Shown here: piece by piece, positions 23,969 to 32,424 of the stretch
Layout of the letters: the number at the start of each line of letters is the position of its first letter
Numbering within the stretch: the first letter of the stretch is position 1
NCBI GenBank assembly: GCA_002270565.1
Contig: NQMI01000008.1
Span: 839,206-872,330, forward strand
Direction: 5' to 3'
Source of the DNA: Stenocarpella maydis
Lineage: Eukaryota; Ascomycota; Sordariomycetes; Diaporthales; Diaporthaceae
Length of the DNA: 33,125 nt
Position numbers and translations under genes: made by a program
Notes under the pieces: generated by a model
What the model saw: the letters and a program-made list of their open reading frames with translations, nothing else
Told to the model about the DNA's origin: nothing
Databases searched by the model: none

Positions 23969-24565
23969 ATGCAACTTCTTGTCTCTCTTGTTCTTGTCAC
24001 TATTGCTGTGGTAAGTGCAAGCAGGAATCCTCCGCCTCATTTCCACGAGCATGATCATAGCACATTGCTGATTCGCGAACATGAACAGGCCGATGGCATA
24101 CCCCAGATGCCACAGATAATCCCAGCTCCTGCCATTCAAACAATGCCCTCCATCGAATATCGTGATTTGGCTAGCGACATCAACAGCTTCACCTCAGCCA
24201 TCGCCGAGCTCAGCAGTTTAAAGAATTCGGCAGAGTCCTCCATCCTTAGCGAGCTCAGCATCCAGTTTGCAAGCATCACTGCTTCTGCAGGCCTGGCTGA
24301 AGCCTCACTGAGCCTCCTGCTCTCAACCGCCGATGCTGCGGGTTCTTCCTCTATCCAGTCCCAGCTCAGCCAGTGCTCAGGCTATGTCAGCAGCTCTTCT
24401 GTTGCCTTACAGGCCGCGGGGCTGGAAGCCAAGTCGACATCAACGACGACGACATCAACCTCATCTTCCAGCAGCAGCAGCAGTGCCGGCGCCGGGTGCT
24501 TGCAGACCCCTGCGGTGGGAATCGGCGCCTTGGTTGGTGGCCTCGGTCTTCTGGTGCAGCTCTAG
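23969..24565 (+). CDS. GPI-anchored Ser/Ala-rich cell-surface protein, 198 aa
   Basis: The product starts MQLLVSLVLVTIAVVSAS, a clear signal peptide with likely cleavage after Ala17. Residues about 60-150 are Ser/Ala/Leu-rich and probably helical. A Ser/Thr run at about 153-171 is a typical O-glycosylated stalk. The last 25 residues (GAGCLQTPAVGIGALVGGLG and on) form a hydrophobic tail after small residues, the pattern of a GPI-attachment signal. It therefore probably sits on the plasma membrane or cell wall. No enzymatic domain or CFEM Cys pattern is present. The frame is open 122 codons further upstream, but the signal peptide and the TATA box at 23804 support this start. It lies between the terpene cyclase and the oxygenase. 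A direct pathway role is not indicated by its sequence. Confidence 0.82.
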   Translation: MQLLVSLVLVTIAVVSASRNPPPHFHEHDHSTLLIREHEQADGIPQMPQIIPAPAIQTMPSIEYRDLASDINSFTSAIAELSSLKNSAESSILSELSIQFASITASAGLAEASLSLLLSTADAAGSSSIQSQLSQCSGYVSSSSVALQAAGLEAKSTSTTTTSTSSSSSSSSAGAGCLQTPAVGIGALVGGLGLLVQL

Positions 24566-25206
24566 TCCAAGGGTGCGAAGGCAAAGGTGTTTCACTTGCA
24601 GGAGGGAGGGGGGTTGCCGCGTAATTTGTTCCTTATGCCTTTTCCCTTCTCTCTCACTGAATGGGGCACCGAGGATGGCTGATCAACTTCAAGGGGCTTT
24701 AAAGATCTTGTGGATGAAATCGCACGTTGCTCAGATGCGTTCAAGTTGAGTTGGCATGAGTGGCGAGACAACTTGCGTGCCTGTGCTTCGAGCTGCGCCA
24801 TAAGTAGTTCAGTGTCACACGAGTGCCCCCAGCAAGGTGGGCATGGCTCGTCCTTTACAGCTTCGGCGCTCATGATTTGGCGCAGCTTGAAACCAGCCAT
24901 TTGGTAGAATGCTCGAGTTCTCATCAAATAGTACTAGTAGACTCTCCGGTGGCCCCCGGGACACGCCGAGACCTCGGCTTTACTTGCTGAGCTTGGTCTT
25001 AAGGATTTTGCCTAAAGCCCACCCCTCACATGCACTGTCCCGCAGTACTGCGCGAGAAGATAGGGAACCAGATGAGTCTCCGGGAGAATCACGTGCTTTG
25101 TTGGGGGGCAGTCAACCGAGAGCGTACTCTATGACGCCGAATCTCCGAATCTTCCGCTGTACTTCTACGCTATCTTCAAGTCGGTGTCTATGATATCTCA
25201 TGCAAA
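24566..25206. other. Intergenic: GPI-protein 3' region and oxygenase promoter
   Basis: No gene supported. The minus-strand frame at 24592-24927 and the plus-strand frame at 24909-25193 have no recognisable motif. The promoter of the following oxygenase should lie in the second half, with no clear TATA box. Confidence 0.4.
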
Positions 25207-26135
25207 ATGGCAACGAATCGCGAATTTGTAGCGCATGATGTTCTTGCCGACATCAACTACTTCCCGCCCACCGGCCAAATCATAACAACCCAAGAATGGA
25301 AACCTCGATACTTGGGAGTAGCCGATGAGTCCACACGGAAGATGACGGTTCGGGATATACGCGGCATGGAAGATCAATTTGACCTCGATAGGAATGGATT
25401 CAAGTTTGTCAAGCTTCCCAACAGACACAGAAGCACGGAGGATGATGGGACTATCAAGAGGGAATGGTACTCGGAAGTTTCCGACGTCATAAAAGGGCTG
25501 TAAGCCAACAAAGTGCAGTGGAACTTGCCTAGACATATTCCCATGCTTACATCGTGTTCCCCAGGACTGGCGCCTCGACGGTCCACGTGTTCAACCACCT
25601 CATCAGACAGTGCAACGAAGCAGTGTCCAAGGGAAGGCTAGACCATTCGGGCCGCTGGCTGGGCGCTGCATCGGGCCACCCGCACGTCGACTATGCAGCG
25701 CGCCCCGAGGACATCCAAGGGACACTGGAAGAGCTCAGGTTCCCTCCAGAGGTCGCACGGCGCTTCGACTCGTCGTCCCGCTTTGCCTTCGTCAACGCCT
25801 GGCGGCCGATAAAGACGGTGCAGCGCGACCCCCTGGCCGTCGCCGATGCCTCCACTGTCCCCGGGTCGGACTTTCGGATCCGAGCCCGTCAGTTCAAACC
25901 GAGCGGTGTCAGGTCGGGCAACTACGTCCTGTCGCATGGCGCCACCGAGGACCGGCACTCGTGGTATTACATGCATGAGATGCAGCCCGACGAGCTTGTT
26001 GTCTTCAGGAACTATGATACCAGGCGGGATGTGCCCGGGTGGAGGTGTCCGCACACCGCATTCGAGATCGCTGGGACACAAGACCTGCCGGCCAGGGAGA
26101 GTATAGAAATTCGAGCTGTTTGCTTCTGGGACTAG
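25207..26135 (+). CDS. CmcJ/NvfI/AsaB-type Fe(II) oxygenase, 287 aa
   Basis: Exon 1 is 25207-25499, the intron 25500-25564 (65 nt, GTAAGC donor, CTTAC-type branch, CCCCAG acceptor) and exon 2 25565-26135. The family includes the cephalosporin methoxylase component CmcJ, GA4 desaturase, AsaB, EfuI and the NvfI endoperoxygenase; many are Fe(II)/2-oxoglutarate enzymes of fungal metabolite pathways. Visible marks are VRDIRGMEDQFDLD (48-61), the H-x-D iron motif HPHVDYA (His138, Asp140), NAWRPIKTVQRDPLAVADAS (175-194), SWYYMHEMQPDELVVF (230-245), a probable distal iron His in CPHTAFE (His261) and the RESIEIR motif whose Arg281 likely binds 2-oxoglutarate. Length matches the family (about 280-300). 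The start ATG is followed directly by the conserved N-terminal part. Substrate is unknown; the terpene cyclase 3.3 kb away suggests a terpenoid, by inference. Confidence 0.87.
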
Positions 26136-26494
26136 GAGACCGCGGTTTCGCCCTGCATTCAGAAAAGGGTAGCAACTCGAGGTTGACTGGAGGGTCGCCC
26201 TCAGAACCCCGGGCTACGGCGTGTCCTGCTCAGTATCTCCTTGGAAGTTGAAACGATGTCGAACAAATATGTATGGAAACTTGTTCCGCTTTGCCCCCCA
26301 CAGGATGGTATCAAACCCTTCATAAAGCAGTTACCCACGCTTCAAACTCCAGTGCAGGCTTCTTTCTGTGACTGGTGGCCGTGCAAATTGGCGATGCCTA
26401 GCAGGCCGAGCCTCTTGCTCGTATATTATGGACCACCATCCGCCGGGAGGTGTCGACATGCCGCCTGAACAGGCCTCACTCTCCTTGGATCTTC
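26136..26494. other. Convergent 3' intergenic spacer
   Basis: 360 bp between the oxygenase stop (+) and the Arg/Ser-rich gene stop (-). No gene or clear terminator seen. Confidence 0.5.
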
Positions 26495-27088
26495 CTATCG
26501 CTTCCCCCCATTTGCAATCTTGTCAAACACAAGACCACCGATTGTCGACTTCAGTATGTTCCCCACTGCCCCGCGGTTTGGGTTCTTGTCGATCCCAGCA
26601 TCGATAACCGCAGCACTTATCGCCGCGGTCGCGACCCTGACGCCTTTGGCCCCTACCCAGTCCCCCGGCCGGTTCTTTTGCCGGAAGGCCTCGACCGCAG
26701 CAGCCGATAGGCCGGCCTTTATCATCTGGCTGCGCTTCTTCTTGTTGTCCACCGAGCGGTCCCGGCCCCTACGGTCGTCACGGCTGCCCCGCGCCGAGGG
26801 AGACCGCGGCTCGCTGTGGTACCTCCGACCGCCCCGGCCTTGCTTCCGGGACCTGTGGTCCGACGATCTTGGTGGGTAGTAGCCATCCTCGTCGTCATAG
26901 TACTCTGCCGACCCATCGCCGTCGTTGTAGGTGGACCGCCGGGAGGGTGCGGGTCGCCTGCTGCTGCGACCACGAGGTTCGTCGTCGTACGGCGTCAGGT
27001 CGATCGAGCCATCTCTGCTCCTGTCCCTCCTCGAGCCGCCCCTATCCCGGCGCGAGCCGTGGTGTCTCAGATAGGTTGGTCCGGCCAT
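26495..27088 (-). CDS. Arg/Ser/Asp-rich protein with conserved fungal C-terminal domain, 197 aa
   Basis: Single-exon frame starting at 27088. Residues 1-115 are extremely rich in Arg, Ser, Asp and Gly (SRRDRGGSRRDRSRDGS and similar), so probably disordered and highly charged, with a Tyr-rich acidic patch (SAEYYDDEDGYY). A basic KKKRS near 116-120 could be a nuclear signal. The C-terminal 75 residues form an Ala/Gly-rich segment (KAGLSAAAVEAFRQ, WVGAKGVRVATAAISAAVID, GNILKSTIGGLVFDKI). This resembles an uncharacterised domain found repeatedly in Pezizomycotina proteins with RS-like N-termini, with glycine-zipper-like spacing; the resemblance is from memory. Function is unknown. There is no sign that it belongs to a terpenoid pathway. 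It converges on the oxygenase gene. Confidence 0.75.
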   Translation of the reverse strand: MAGPTYLRHHGSRRDRGGSRRDRSRDGSIDLTPYDDEPRGRSSRRPAPSRRSTYNDGDGSAEYYDDEDGYYPPRSSDHRSRKQGRGGRRYHSEPRSPSARGSRDDRRGRDRSVDNKKKRSQMIKAGLSAAAVEAFRQKNRPGDWVGAKGVRVATAAISAAVIDAGIDKNPNRGAVGNILKSTIGGLVFDKIANGGKR

Positions 27089-29183
27089 CGCGAATGGTGG
27101 GTGGGTGTCAGGTAAAGAGAAGACGATTATGCCGAGGGAGTGAAGCAGGATAGCTGAAAACTAACAATCTCGAAAGCACTAACATGACGTACCCCCCCCC
27201 CTGGACGCCCACACGCCACGCAGCTCGTCGACAGGTTTGCCTCTGCATTACGTTTCGCCAAGGCGTGCGCTAAGGGATTCACTGCCAGGATTGCGGCTCG
27301 AATGTCATCCAATGACGACGTCTAGGGCCGTGACCACTGCCGATTACCCGAGCCACTTCCAGGCTCTCTTTTCAGGGTTTATATCACATTTGCCGCGACC
27401 GAGATGCCTGTTCCCTGTTTTGTGTGGCGGCCTGACCCTGGGATGTGTTACTGCGCCAAAGTGCCCCTGTACTTCCAGAAGAGAGCCATTGTACAGAGAC
27501 GATTAGCATGGCTCTGAAAGCTCGATTCTACTTATTTCCTCATCAAATTGCTTTCCAGGAATTTCGTGCTTGACAGTTTTTACATCCCGCTCAATTATCA
27601 GAGGCTGCACTTTATAACCCGTTTCAGAAGAAGTGATATGATAGGAGAGGTGAGCAACGTTGTCATGCCTAAACATGACGTAATGTAAACAATGGCTTAT
27701 GCGAGAATTGCTTAATGTATCACTGATAAATAAATTATTTTGCGCACTAACATGTCACATTCGATGCGGGTGTCTGCAGGAGTTATACGAGACTCTGCTA
27801 CCGTTGGTTGGGACTCTGAACGCAAATTAGAGCGCCAGGCCACCGGAAAAGGTTTGAGACATGATGCAGATGGAGAATATCTTCAGCGGAGCTATTCATC
27901 CTAATGAATAGACGTGTGCGAGGATGGAACAAGTGGCAAAGACAGGAAGGTGTGACTGGACCAAGACACGGCAGCAGAAGACCTCGTTAGGTGTCTGGAA
28001 TACATTGCGTATTGAGACACAGAAAACTCACCCAGTGATGCAGAGAGATCCATGATGTCTGTGAGATCCATGGTGTCTCCGCCCTCCTTTCCGCCTGGAT
28101 GCTGCGGGCCTTTGCCAGTGGGTCGATCAGCCCTGGGTAGCTGGTTCAACCGTTTGTTTCCGCTATTTATTCTTCTGCCAGTGGGCGCGACCTTTTTGGT
28201 GTCCGTGTTGGTGAGCTATGGTCATACTCAGGCTTCCTATCTCAAACGGGAACATATCTGGGTACCTAGGTGTGTAGTGATACAGTATCGGGAACAGGAT
28301 TACTGTCAATCATGATACATGTCGATAATCGATCATTCCACGAAAGTCGTGGATATTATCACACCCTGCTAGAAAACGTGCATGCATATGACGTATATCA
28401 CCTAATACACTTGTTGCGAGGTCTGTAGGCATACAAGATTCTGGGCGTTTGGGGGCAAGCACCCCGAGTTCCACCGTCACCTTGCCACCAACGCCTTGCA
28501 GCTGATAATTAATAAAGTGTGCAATGCGTATCAATATTGCCGGTTTTACTTAAGTGAAGAGGAGAATTGATGCTCTCCGTCGCTGCAGCGTTTGTTTTCC
28601 CTCCTGATCAAAGGCTCTATGAGATTTGCAACCGCCATTTTCCGGGTAAGCCCACCGTTCTACTGTTTCCGCAATGAAAACACAATTTGCCATCGGAGCA
28701 AAGTCTTGTCGCTACTTTTGCCCTCTACTACGTGGCCCTAGTGATACCGGCTATATTTGCAGCCCCTAGCCTAATTTCCTGGCCCCAAGTTGGCGGTCAT
28801 GAAGCGGTTCTAGAATACCACTAACGCCTTTGCCAGATCGGACCATATACATTCAAGATATCAGACCTGCATGAACAGTGCATTGAGGACCTAGTCCCCT
28901 GGTCTCAGTCGTCTTCATATGTTCACTAATACGCTGCCGGAACAAACCCCATTGTCCGTATTTGCCTCTGCGAGCTTCAGGTGAATGATGGAGCTTTCCT
29001 TCAAACTCTATAAATCGGCAGGAAGGAGCATGGCACAGGTACGATTGGCCGGTCGACGGCTTTATGATAAAAGGCGCCACCATCGGGACAGCCGACTAGA
29101 CCTTGGATAAAAATTTCCATGCCTGTATACTTCTTAGTTCCTTATTATAAAAGTGAAAAGTGCCTAATCAGCAAGATGTGGCC
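27089..29183. other. Intergenic, no recognised gene
   Basis: Contains the upstream region of the Arg/Ser-rich gene and a C-run near 27191. A plus-strand frame at 28052-28315 has a hydrophobic stretch (LFPLFILLPVGATFLVSVLV). A minus-strand frame at 27901-28149 has a possible GTGAGT donor. Neither has enough support to call. AT content rises toward 29100 as the second transposon nest begins. Confidence 0.4.
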
Positions 29184-29321
29184 ATGAGACATGCTCAAAG
29201 GCTTTTTGACAGACTATCGGGCTCTACTATTAGTGTCCTCATTAATGCTGTTATTAGTGCCCTTATCGCTCTAATTGCTAAAGCTATCATCAATCTTATA
29301 ATTAATATCTATAATAGTTAA
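29184..29321 (+). other. Short AT-rich frame, hydrophobic 45-aa translation
   Basis: ATG at 29184 to TAA at 29319. The translation has a long Ile/Leu/Ala stretch (ISVLINAVISALIALIAKAI) made by imperfect repeats of ATTAGTG/ATTAATG-like units. It lies at the edge of the transposon nest, is RIP-like in composition and may be a fragment of an element protein or a low-complexity accident. Confidence 0.2.
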
Positions 29322-29332
29322 GTTTATAGCCG

Positions 29333-29713
29333 TGTTAAACGGAACCGCTCAGCAGGGCGTTGGTACTCCGTGCAAGGAGTTACCCTAGACTTCGTTGTAA
29401 GGAGTTACCCTAGACTTTCTAGCAAGGAGTTACCCTAGACTTGCGAGTCAGGCGAATTTTTGCTAAGTACGCCCAGTGCGTGCGTGACGCAAGATGAGTT
29501 TGGTGGCCGTGAGTCGATTATTTTGGCCTGCATTTGCACCNGGGTGAGACGACGTCGGAGGGTATATAAGGAGGGCTTACAGAAGCCCAACTTAATTCAA
29601 TACAAAGTTGTCCAGACCACTGTCAATTGTCCGAATTCGCCTCAGGGCACCACACTGCGACCCTGCCGAAACACACGCTGAACTGAATGCTATTTTATAG
29701 CACATATTCATCA
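29333..29713 (+). repeat. Unidentified LTR-like repeat, copy 3, inverted and internally shortened
   Basis: 381 bp with TGTTAAACGG at one end and TTCATCA at the other, the reverse complement of copies 1 and 2. Relative to copy 1 it lacks 213 bp (equivalent to 1282-1494), exactly at the N at 29541. It has the TATA-like TATATAAG at 29563-29570 and three 25-bp-spaced units starting at 29374, 29399 and 29424. The part after the N is almost identical to copy 1 (one difference seen) rather than copy 2. It lacks the 188 bp tail and has no target-site duplication. Confidence 0.75.
29541..29541. other. Assembly gap or ambiguous base (N) inside the LTR-like repeat
   Basis: A single N replaces 213 bp present in the other two copies, indicating a contig join inside a repeat rather than a simple unread base. 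Confidence 0.9.
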
Positions 29714-30753
29714 GAATCCCTCCTATTCTCTATTATTAATATACCAAGAAAGATAAAACATACTACCCCATATACATGGCTGCAGCAAATATACCCAGAA
29801 CTGCTCCTATACACTCCACGGGTATTATATTTCGCTATGCTTCTCGATGGGTACCAATATATAGTATAGCCATCTTATATCCCTCTTCCTAACTGTTGAA
29901 TGGCCTTTGCCATATGGCTGTTGGTACGTACGTATAGTGGTTGTCGAACTGGTTCTGTTATTCGATGATCTATCTAGGTTCTGAAACGAGGGAGGGGAAG
30001 CGACACGGTTAGGGGCTTAAGGCCTCCGTGCGGTACCTAGGTGGCTGACTAAGCCACCTCGTCCCTATACTGATGTGCGATCCTAAGTGCTATTCCAACA
30101 CTAACCATATATAACAAGCTCGGCTTAAATTTGCCTTATGCTATTCCCACCTTCTACCTATTAATTAATCACACTAGATATAGACTAATGAGGTATAGTT
30201 TAATAGGCTTAATACTAGCTGGAAGTTTGTAACTATTGCGCCTAGTGAGGATATTTGAGAGTTTGCCCACATTAAGTTCAAACCTAACAGGTAGATATTC
30301 TGGGGCTATTTTACAGGCAATTAGCTAGGACCTAGCCTGGTTTAGGATAAGAAATAGGGAAGGATTAATTTAGAGATATACCAATAGTACATACTACCCC
30401 TTCTGAAGGGCTTCTAAAAGATAACTAACTCCTTTATAATCCAACAAGACAACACACCAGCACATATTTCAAGGTTAAGCAGGGCTTGGTTTGCAGAACA
30501 CATGGGAGAGGCCTATCTTATTGCCTGGCTAGCCTACTTGCCTAACCTCAACCCCATTAAACATATTTAGGTATAGATAAAGAGTTGGATTAAGAAGGAA
30601 TACAAACAGCGACCTACAAGCAAGAATTTACGTGCAGCAGTTCTATTGGCTTGGCAAGCCGTCCCCCGCAACATGCTTACAAAACTCTATTCAAGCATGC
30701 CAAGGAGGCTAGCGGCAGTAATTACAACTAGAGGGGGTTACACTGGCATGTAA
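29714..30753 (+). pseudogene. Tc1/mariner-like transposase relic, split by a solo LTR
   Basis: From 30112 to the TAA at 30751-30753 one uninterrupted frame (ignoring stops) encodes the catalytic half of a Tc1-type DDE transposase. QARLKFA is followed by a TNE where TDE is expected (30184-30192), IFWGYFTG, QQDNTPAH (Asp codon 30448-30450) and LNPIKH where NPIEH is expected (codon 30559-30561). So the first Asp reads Asn and the final Glu reads Lys, both single G-to-A changes. Other stops are TAG/TAA at likely Gln or Trp codons, again RIP-like. Thirty-six residues separate the second Asp from the Glu position. In-frame sequence left of the solo LTR (about 29714-29888) looks like the preceding N-terminal portion, with lower confidence. 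The true start is missing at the LTR-like copy 3 boundary. Non-functional. Confidence 0.75.
29889..30105 (-). mobile_element. Copia solo LTR with 5-bp target-site duplication CTAAC
   Basis: A 207 bp LTR (29894-30100; TGTTGAATGG to TATTCCAACA on the + strand) is flanked by CTAAC at 29889-29893 and again at 30101-30105. It is the inverse of the decayed LTR at 103-307 and far less RIP-altered. A solo LTR with intact duplication results from LTR-LTR recombination after insertion. Removing it with one CTAAC joins the two parts of the Tc1-like relic in frame. Confidence 0.88.
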
Positions 30754-31157
30754 CGCTACAATCCAGCAACTTCGAAATACAAGCTTATCCCACCTATTTG
30801 CAAGTCCCGAATTATCGCTATGCACTAACTGCCAAGCCTCGCAAATCACCGCTATTCGCCCAATTCAGCTCAGGGGATCCCTCTCGAAGAGGTCAGAAGT
30901 TACGAATTAACGTTATTGCAGGCAAAACCCTGTACACGCATGAAAATGATTGGAGTCAGTGCAACTCACTCATGCCTGCCAGGTAGCGGCCGAAACGCTT
31001 TGTGCTTCAATCGACGCCTTGGCTATGCTCTGGGTGTATGCTAATCCACTCGCTGACTTATTATTTCAAAAGACGTAACATGGGCAACTTAAAAGATGAG
31101 TTCCAGCTAGAATCTGCGAATTGTGCATCCCTATTTCCAGCTCGCAATACGTCTACA
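30754..31157. other. Right flank of the Tc1-like relic and dehydrogenase promoter
   Basis: About 400 bp with no recognised gene. Composition returns toward that of normal genes around 30870. In-frame ATGs upstream of the dehydrogenase (31002 and 31080) exist but precede no conserved residues. Confidence 0.4.
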
Positions 31158-32424
31158 ATGGCTCATTTACTCGTGCTTGGCGCATCGGGGGTTTCGGGCT
31201 GGGCGGCTCTGCACCAAGCAACAATATACCCAACGCCGACAACATTTGAAAAAATTACTGGGACGACAAACAGGCCGCTGACAAAGGAGCAGGCTCTTTT
31301 TCCGGCCGATGAACAACGTGTCAGGCTCATAAGTGGCATTGACTTCACCAAGCCGGTGGAGGTGGTCAAGTCCTTGTTGACGGAGAAAATCCCTGACATC
31401 GACACCATCACTCATGTTATATACGCTGGTAAGTAATTATTGGAGTGGTGATACCTGAAAGCGATGCAATTCATCTAGCTCACGGCTTCCGGTCTCCAAA
31501 TCAGCTCGAGAGGTCCTCATGGCTGACTGTACCTCAACAGCTTACATAGTACCCGCAGAGAAGGGACCGATGCCCCTGCGCGCTGCAAATGATGCCCTCT
31601 TGGAGACTTCAATCACAGCTATAACGGCGCTGGCGCCACAAATTAAGTCCGTAATCCTGCAAACAGGTGGCAAGGCATATGGGCTGCTATTCTCCGAGCA
31701 CATCAACCTGAAGCCACCCTTTCACGAGTCTCAGCCGCGTGTGCCATCACCCTGGGGGGACGAGATCTTCTATTACTCACAAGTGGACATCCTCAAGCGC
31801 CTGTCCGCGAATGCTGGAAATGCATGGACATTCACCGAGGTCCGCCCCGACACCATCATCGGCTTCGTGCCGGGCACGAACGCAATGAACGTCGCCCAGG
31901 GCCTGGGTTTCTATCTGAGCCTCTTCCTGGAGGTGCACGGCGCGGGTGCCCAGTGCGCATACCCCGGGACCGCCGCGGGCTACCGCTCGCTGCACACCGA
32001 CTCGAGCCAGGATATCATCGCGCGGATGGAGATCTTTGCCGCTCTGCACCCCGAGACATGCGGTGGAGGGCGAGCATTCAATGTTGCCGACGGTGAGGTT
32101 GTGACTTGGGCCGACATCTGGGGCGGAATCTGCGCGTACTTTGGTCTGGTTGGTGCGCCACCCACCGAAGAGGCGGCAACGGCGGGCGGTTTCGTGAGCA
32201 AGCACGTGGGTCGGTGGCCGGGAGTCGTGGAGCGTGAGAAGCTTCAAGGAATGGACATATTAGCGCACAACTGGTGGTTCGTGGAGCGCATTCTGCAGAT
32301 CCCATTCGACAGACAGTTCGACCTGAGTAGCGCCAGAGGGGTGGGCTTTAAAGAGACCGTCGACACTACACGTGGATACACACTTGTCTTCGATCGGATG
32401 AGGCAGGCCAAGATGATTCCGTAG
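31158..32424 (+). CDS. PRISE-like short-chain dehydrogenase/reductase, 384 aa
   Basis: Exon 1 is 31158-31428, the intron 31429-31540 (112 nt, GTAAGT donor, CTGAC branch, CAACAG acceptor) and exon 2 31541-32424. Splicing in phase 1 gives the join VIYA|AYIVP. The family (progesterone 5-beta-reductase / iridoid synthase-like, extended SDR) reduces activated C=C bonds with NADPH. Seen: the Rossmann motif LVLGASGVSG (residues 5-14), YPTPTTFEKITGTTNRPL (24-41), LQTGGKAYG (130-138) with Lys135 at the position of the family Lys, FYYSQVDIL (167-175) with the catalytic Tyr (168 or 169), then VRPDTIIGFVPG. Length fits the family (about 390). The chosen ATG directly precedes the Rossmann strand. Cofactor and substrate are not provable here. 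It lies beyond the second transposon nest, so membership in the same pathway as the cyclase is uncertain. Confidence 0.88.

Noticed and set aside
27901..28149. Possible first exon of a minus-strand gene with a GTGAGT donor
   Set aside because: No downstream exon with recognisable coding sequence could be found to the left.
28052..28315. Plus-strand frame with a possible transmembrane stretch
   Set aside because: Only one hydrophobic segment and no family resemblance; it overlaps the opposite-strand candidate.
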